64,000 nt of DNA from Tamarix chinensis (lineage: Eukaryota > Streptophyta > Magnoliopsida > Caryophyllales > Tamaricaceae): assembly GCA_030549775.1 (NCBI GenBank), contig CM060173.1, positions 28,028,032 through 28,092,031 on the forward strand. The letters are read 5' to 3'. The translations under genes and the position numbers were made by a program. Under the pieces are notes generated by a model. It saw only the letters and a program-made list of their open reading frames with translations, did no database searches and had not been told where the DNA came from. This document shows, piece after piece, positions 58,291 to 64,000 of this stretch (position 1 is the first letter of the stretch; each line of letters begins with the position of its first letter).

Positions 58291-58709
58291 TTATTACTAA
58301 GAATAATTATTTTTGAATATTATAATTATTTATTAATATTAAAAAAATATTATTAGTAGTTATTGGTAATTATGATTAATATTAATCTTATTCATATTTA
58401 TATTTCATTTCTCATTATTCATTATTTTTCACATTTATCCACAATTATTATTTTTATTAGATATTTTCTTATTAATTATTACTACTAATTATTATTACTT
58501 ATTTAATATAAATTATGAGTAATATTATCTTAATCAAAATATCTTTTTTAATTAAAAAAATCTATCCGTATGACCCACAATTCCTTCCGTCCCCCGTTTC
58601 CCCATTTTATCTCTCTCCCTTTCTTTCTCTCCTGTTATGTTCATATATTTATGATTTTTGAAAGCCCTAAAGCCCGACCTCCTTTCCCTACCCGATGCCC
58701 TTCGACCCA
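58291..58709. other. AT-rich then C/T-rich sequence, no gene seen
   Basis: 58291-58560 is A/T-only. 58560-58709 is C/T-rich (CCCATTTTATCTCTCTCCC, CCTTTCCCTACCCGATGCCC), like an LTR or promoter leader. A minus-strand frame over it (58552-58755) crosses the junction with the LINE fragment, so it is not a gene. Confidence 0.45.
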
Positions 58710-59241
58710 GGCCAACGTCATGCAGGCACCATGGCTGAGTTAAGGAACAAAGCACTATTTCTAAATAAAGCAGCTGGTAGCTTCCTCTCCTTCACTGACA
58801 AAAAAACCAGAATTTTCCATGACATGATTAAGTCCCAGCAGAAGAAGAATTTCATTATAGCTACGAAAAAATCAGATACACAATGACTAGTAGTGTGAAA
58901 GAAGTGGAAGATGCCTTTTTAGCCTACTATGTCAACATACTGGGAATAGTGTCTGATGCACAGCTAAAAGATCCTAGAATATTCAGGTAGGGCAGTTGAG
59001 TTTGTGAACAGGATGCTACCCGACTAAACAAACAGGTCATAGAGGTGGAGATTAAATAGGCTTTGTGGTCCATTAGGTGTGAATACTTCAGACCAAGGTA
59101 TGATACTTCACCAATGATGAAGGTTGGAGTTGATGAGAAATACCCTCACTTTTTGTTGATGAGAGGCTCCGATAGATACATATATTAGTATAGACGTCCC
59201 TGCATATACCCCAGCTATGCTTGGGTGTATATATAACTCTC
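58710..59241 (+). pseudogene. LINE-derived fragment, copy 2
   Basis: It is closely similar to 48137-48665 over its full length. It encodes RHAGTMAELRNKALFLNKA and TRIFHDMIKSQQKKNF from the LINE linker, with a frameshift after the KSDTQ segment. The same break from RT homology into a non-coding tail occurs, ending TGTATATATAACTCTC. The 5' end is shorter than copy 1 by about 130 bases, typical of independent 5' truncation during LINE integration. No clear TSD is found. Confidence 0.65.
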
Positions 59242-61687
59242 ACGAATAAAAGGGTTTATAATGGCATGTTTATGTTGTGGGATAAATTGGGGACTCAAAG
59301 GATCATTAGAGGGGTGAGGATATACAAGGCTTAGGAAATTAGGGTTTCTAAGGGGCCAAGGTTGGCCCGAGATGATAGTAAGGTAGGGGTTATACATGGG
59401 TTGTGCATGGTTGTGTGTGATATCTAAATAATAAGACACGAATAAGATACTAATTACATAAAGTAGAATATCATAGGAGTTAGGACTGGTTGTACCTTAT
59501 TTACCAGTCCAACAATGAAATTAGTGGCCAGGAGCGTACTACCCTAGATTTGTATCATATTTACCGATCCACCAGTAAGAATAGTGGCTACAAGCGTATT
59601 ACCCTAGGTTTGTATCATATTTACTAGTCTACTGGTGAGAATAGTGGCTAAGAGCGTGTTGCACTAGTTTTACTTCATATTTACCGATCCACTAGTAAGA
59701 ATAGTGGGGTCCCAAACTTAAGCATGATAGTATATTATGTTATGTTAATATGTCCTTGGATAAGTAAAATTAATTATGTTTAAATATGGTAATTGATGTA
59801 ATATGTTGTGGTTTCAACATTTAAGGGTTTTAGGTATTGTGGTGGTATTGGCCTTATTGCTTTTGAGATTATGTGGATTGTTTTAATTAAAGCTAAGTAT
59901 ATTTTTGAGTTGCTACTACTGTAACAGTGGTTATGTGTAATTTTGGTGAATTTTATGAATGCATATGTGTTTCAGCCTTAGGGTAATTTGGCCCCTTTGT
60001 AAGTTTTTTGTAGAAAATGAGTATATCATTTTATTCCTTGAGAGCTTTTACATCAAAATTGATATATAATATGTTTGGGTTTGGTATAAGTTATGGTAAT
60101 AATTAGTTTTGAGGTGTTTAGGTGGATTTAGGGATACAATGCTTGTTTTGGATTAATTTTGGAAAATTAAAGGTTGCACAAGTGCTATTGGTTTAATATA
60201 TGATAAGGGTGCTATGTCTATTGTTGGAGTAATTATGGTTAAAATGAGTATTAATGTTATGTGAAGAAGACTTAAAATGGAATTAAAAATTCTAGGGGTA
60301 TGATTGGTATTTTATGTGTGAAATGTTGGAGTTAGGTTATAATTTTTAGATATAGTATTATTAATGAAATATTGAGATGATGTGTTAAATTTGGTGAGTT
60401 TTAGAAAATAGTTTATAAGTTGAAGGTAAATTAGGGTTTTAATGAGGGTATTGTGGTCTTTCGTCCTTGTGTAATATTACTCTATGCTTGTTGGATTGCC
60501 CTATGTATTATCTCTTCTCCATGTGATTATAACACATTTAATTTGATTAACTTTAGTGCATTTCAAAGTATTTTAAATAAGTATAATTATTGGAATGAAT
60601 GTGGTAATTCTTGGTATTTCATGTAATAATGATAATAAATATCCTAAGCAATATGACAATGGTAATAAGCAAAAGTGTTATGATGATAAGTAAATCTAGT
60701 GATGCATTATTATGCACTTAGTGTTGATCAACGATTCAATAAAACATTTGTAATTAAATTGGAAGATCACATGAAGTGGGACCAAGATTATTCCATGTAT
60801 TTAAATTATTTGATTATATAACATGTTCCTAATAGAATCAGAGGACCCTAGTCTACTCTATTTGATTGATCCACCTGCTTATTGGGAATATACATAATTA
60901 TAAATTAGATGTTTACTAGTGGCCTAGGCATGTTTTCCTTTGTATGTGTACGCATCAGTGAGGCTGACTACCTTTTGTTCCATCTACAAGGGAAAGGAGA
61001 GAGTAAATATTATATACCATTGAAGTTGACTATCTTTCTCTGATTTGTAGAAAAATAAAAGTATAATGGATGTATTATAAGTGGTTCCCTAATCTCAATG
61101 TGACTTAGTAAATGAATCTTTTTGATCGCCTAATGATAAACTTTAAATACGGGTTTCTCTTACATCGCCCTATATCCTAAGCTTCTATTCATCTATAGCA
61201 TCTATCCTATTATTAGGTTATTCATGCCATGCATGCCCTTTTCTATGGATGTGTATTATTACTTAATTTACTCACTACCTAGCATACTGACAATTCTTTT
61301 TATAGGTGTTGCTCATTCCCATAAGCAGATATTTCCTTATATTGTAGGTAATTATAGATTAATGCCTTTGATGTGAATTCCTGTGATGAGTGGTTGTGGG
61401 TTGGATCAAATGTATGGCTATCCAGATACCTCTCACTCTCGAATCTTAGTCATCTATTTACTATCATATATATTATTTCATTTCTATTTTATAATCTTTT
61501 ATAATTATGGGATCAAGTGTTTCCATCACTTGATCTCTAGGTAGAGTTATTTTTTAGCCTTTCACCCAACATATATTAGGTATATAGAGTGTCTTTTAGA
61601 TGGTAGATGCAATGTAATATCTAATATTTTATTATTAATGCTTCTACCAAAATAAATTTTTTTAGTCACAAATTTTAGGGTGCTATA
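59242..61687 (+). mobile_element. Family A LTR (plus strand), 5'-truncated
   Basis: It shows family A order: dyad block (59488-59711), CATGTTTTCC...ACGCATCAGTGAGG, then ACCTAGCATACTGACAATTC...GGTGTTGCTCATTCCC (about 61276-61320), and an end TTTTAGGGTGCTATA (61687) that is a decayed GGGTGTTACA. Its left edge abuts the LINE-derived fragment with no TGTAA start, so about 400-500 bases are missing. A minus-strand frame at 59215-59439 is not a gene. No other feature is seen in 59712-61270. Confidence 0.6.
59488..59711 (+). repeat. Four-unit dyad repeat in the truncated LTR
   Basis: Four units of about 62 bases repeat 'TTACCGATCCACCAGTAAGA' then ATAGTGG and a CTACAAGCGTATTACCCTAGG spacer, at about 59501, 59559, 59621 and 59683. 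The arms CCACCAGT and (complement) ATTCTTACTGGTGG match the motif at 25230-25600. Confidence 0.85.
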
Positions 61688-61724
61688 ATAAATAATTACA
61701 TTCGTTTATGAGTTCTCAAGGAAC

Positions 61725-64000
61725 GTATGGATATAATTTGTGAAAGAAAAATCTAAAGCAATAGCAAAGTTCATGGAGTTCAATGAGAAGGTTGAGAAAG
61801 AAGTTAGATGTAAAATTGTGTTGACTCAATTGATAATGGAGTATAATACACTTTAAAGGAGTTCATTGAGCTCCTAGTGAAATGTGTATACAAAGACAAT
61901 CGACTTGCCCCAATAATCCACAATAAAATGAAGTTACCGAAAGAAACAATTGACATCTGGCAGAAACTAATGAATAAAAAACCAGACCGGACTGGTTGGT
62001 TCAATCATTCCAACTTGGTATGGGGGTTCCCACTGGTACAAAATAACCTAGTTTTAAAAATTGGTTACCCACCAGAAAAATCGGGTTGGACTTGTTTGAC
62101 TTGGTATACATTAAACGACATTGTTTCAGTCATAGGGTGAAAAAATTCAAGGGGCAAATGATCCGGGTTGACTCAGTTGATAGAAGTAATTTTCAATAAA
62201 ACCATTGTTACACTGGTTGAACAAGGTATGGGAGGTCCCCTAGGTTTAATTTAGTATGATTTTTAAAAATTTAGCAAAAATGTGTAGGAGTATGTTGCAT
62301 ACTAAAAATGTTCCACCTTAATTTTGGGCCAACTGTATGAAAGCAACCACATGTTCTTAGCATGTTACATTAAGAAATTATTGGGCTTATATCAGCATAT
62401 GAGAAATTATGGGGCATAAAACCATTAGTGAGTTAATTTTGAGTATTTAGACGTATATGTTATGCATTTGTGCCTAATCAAGAATGTAGCAAGTTTGATA
62501 CAAAGGCAGTTTATTGTATAAGTTATGGGATATGATAATTAGTGGAAAGGTTGGAGATTTTGTGATTCGTTAACAAAACATTGTTATACATCACGAAATG
62601 TGGTGTTGATGAGGCATCATCATGGTGATCGCCACAAGCAATATTATTACTAAATTCTAAAGAGATGTAGGACCAAGTGGACCAAGTGTTGAAGTAGATG
62701 GAAGTGCAACCACAAGTAAAAGAAGAAAAACCAACATAAGAAACATTAGTTAGTGTTGAATTGTTACATGATCAAGTCAAAGTAAGATCTTCTAATAAAA
62801 TAAAAATTCCTTTATAGGAAAAGAGTACAAGCTAAGTATCTAGAAAAAGAGAGACAAAATTAGATGGGAGAAGTAAAAGAAATTAATGTTCTCTAACAAC
62901 AACTAAGTGCGTAAGCCTAATCCTGAATATGCAAATGCAACTTGATAGAAGATAACAACATAATAGAGCCAATCATGTTATAGAAGAAGAGATAAAGATA
63001 CTAAAATAGAATGCAATGTGGGAGTTAGTGCCATGACCTGACATAGTATAACCTATTTAATTCAAGTGGTTGTACAAGGTGAAGACTTATCCTGATAAAT
63101 TAGTAGAAATATAAAATACTTGGTTGGTGGCTCGAGAGCTTTCACAAAAAAAATATGGTTTGGACTATAATGAAACATTTAATCCAATTTCCAAAATTAC
63201 AACTATGCGAGTGTTTTTAGGTTTGGTAGCAAACAAGTCTTGGAAGCTTTAGTAGATAGATGTTAAAAATGCATTTTTACATGGTGAATTAGATCAGGAG
63301 CTATATATGAAGCAACCAAAAGCCTTTCCATTGTAAGATTTACCTAAGCTATATGTTCAAGTTGAAAAAGGCTCTATATGGCTTGAAGTAGACACTAAGG
63401 ACATGGTATGGAAAAATTGATGAGCTTCTTTTGCAGAGTGCATATTCAATGTCACTAGTAGATTCAAGTTTATTTGTTAAAGTTCAAGATGGTAAGCTAG
63501 TTAAAGTGCTAGTATATGTAGACGATATCATTATGACTAGAGATGATGATGAAGAGATTTGTCAAATCAGAAGTAACATATATATATGTTTCCAAATGAA
63601 GGTGCTCGGAGAATGATAACACTTTCTAGGACTTGAGATTGATAAGATTAGAAAAAAGGTTATTTTTATGTCGATAGAAGTATGCCCAAGAATTATTAAA
63701 ATATTACAAAATGTCAGGTTCTAAACTAATTTCAATGCTAATGGAGGTTAATGAGAGGTCAACAATAGGAAGCAATCTCGATGATGCCACCATGTATAGG
63801 TAGTTAATAGGTAGTTTAATATACCTAATTATGACGACCTGATGTATCACATGAAATTGGTATAATAGGTCAAGTCATGTCAAACCCAAAGAAATCTCAT
63901 CTAGAAGTTGTACATCGAAGTTTGAGGTATGTGAAAAATACACTTAACTATGGTATTTAATACAAGAATGGTTTACTATGTGAAGTTAAAGGGTACTATG
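61725..64000 (+). pseudogene. Ty1/copia pol remnant: integrase, RT and RNase H (runs off the window)
   Basis: Copia order is clear. Integrase core: FVKEKSKAIAKFMEFNEKVE (about 61738), CIQRQSTCPNNPQ and HLAET, then CRSMLHTKNVP and LWGIKP. An integrase tail has YTSRNVV (about 62590). RT: VARELSQKKYGLDYNETFNP (about 63130), IDVKNAFLHGELDQELYMKQ, YVDD at 63515-63526, and FLGLEI. RNase H side: LIGSLIYLIMTTPDVS (about 63810), then NPKKSHLEVVHRSLRYVK. There are many stops and frame changes, so no protein can be made. The protein type is the Sire/Retrofit-to-TNT1-like copia pol. Neither LTR is visible; the left end abuts the family A LTR at 61687, so the 5' half (gag, protease) is missing. Confidence 0.88.
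61969..62273. mobile_element. 305-bp insertion in the copia integrase, 9-bp duplication
   Basis: Copia homology stops after GCAGAAACT (61960-61968) and resumes in phase at TGTAGGAGTATG (62283). Just before it, GCAAAAATG (62274-62282) matches the left site at 6 of 9 bases. Removing the insert restores the order HLAET-CRSMLH. The insert holds GACCGGACTGGTTGGTTCAA and CCGGGTTGACTCAGTTGA, sequences common in small plant elements, but no clear terminal inverted repeat. A 9-bp duplication would suit a Mutator-like MITE; a SINE is not excluded. The open frame 61877-62140 crosses the junction and is not a gene. Confidence 0.6.

Noticed and set aside
61877..62140. 87-codon open frame as a possible gene
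   Set aside because: Its first part is out-of-frame copia integrase and the rest is the 305-bp insert; the frame crosses the insertion border.
1..64000. tRNA, rRNA or organelle-derived DNA
   Set aside because: No sequence read as a cloverleaf with A and B boxes, an rRNA core, or a plastid or mitochondrial gene; the only tRNA-related sites are primer-binding sites. A tRNAscan or Rfam search could still find small ones.

Overview
This window looks like intergenic heterochromatin from a flowering plant, most likely a eudicot. It is strongly AT-rich, full of simple repeats, and made almost entirely of plant transposable elements: Ty3/gypsy and Ty1/copia LTR retrotransposons, a plant L1-type LINE, CACTA elements and a hAT MITE. 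I see no intact host gene. The only convincing host sequence is one exon-like fragment of a plant signal-peptidase-like (S26) gene at about 47.8-47.9 kb on the minus strand. It lacks a usable splice donor. All positions come from reading by eye, and boundaries without a stated target-site duplication (TSD) may be off by several bases.

Layout. 0.4-5.0 kb: a minus-strand solo LTR (called family A here; ends TGTAAC/TGTAAT...TTACA) holds a second solo LTR (family B, 1300-3272) with a perfect TSD. 6.3-38.4 kb: a second minus-strand family A solo LTR, about 2.9 kb long when reassembled, has been opened by four later insertions and now spans 32 kb. These are (a) a 12.6-kb LTR-internal-LTR-internal-LTR family B array (6669-19250), itself hit by an 877-bp solo LTR (family C); (b) a plus-strand family A LTR (19446-26337), itself hit by a CACTA element (20301-23005); (c) a complete but dead Ty3/gypsy element of family C (26702-33699) with two LTRs, gag, protease, RT, RNase H and integrase; and (d) a plus-strand family A solo LTR (35342-38129). 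38.4-42.6 kb: decayed, unassigned sequence and a short-unit minisatellite. 42.6-44.9 kb: a second CACTA copy, inverted relative to the first, inside the minisatellite. 45-48.8 kb: AT-rich sequence, the S26 exon and a LINE-derived fragment. 48.85-54.81 kb: a near-full-length LINE with perfect 13-bp TSDs, continuous ORF1 and ORF2 frames, and 11 premature stops. 55.6-56.3 kb: a hAT MITE. 58-61.7 kb: a degenerate tandem repeat, a second copy of the LINE-derived fragment and a truncated family A LTR. 61.7-64.0 kb: a decayed copia integrase-RT-RNase H region that runs off the window and carries a 305-bp insertion.

How the parts relate. The order of events can be read from the nesting. Family A LTRs are oldest. 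The family B array, the family C gypsy element and further family A copies came later, and CACTA and family C insertions lie inside those. The element least expected from standard families is the pol-less family B array: its two internal regions share a roughly 340-codon orphan reading frame that I cannot assign to gag, pol or env. The two CACTA copies have dense palindromic TTTAATAACGG subterminal repeats.
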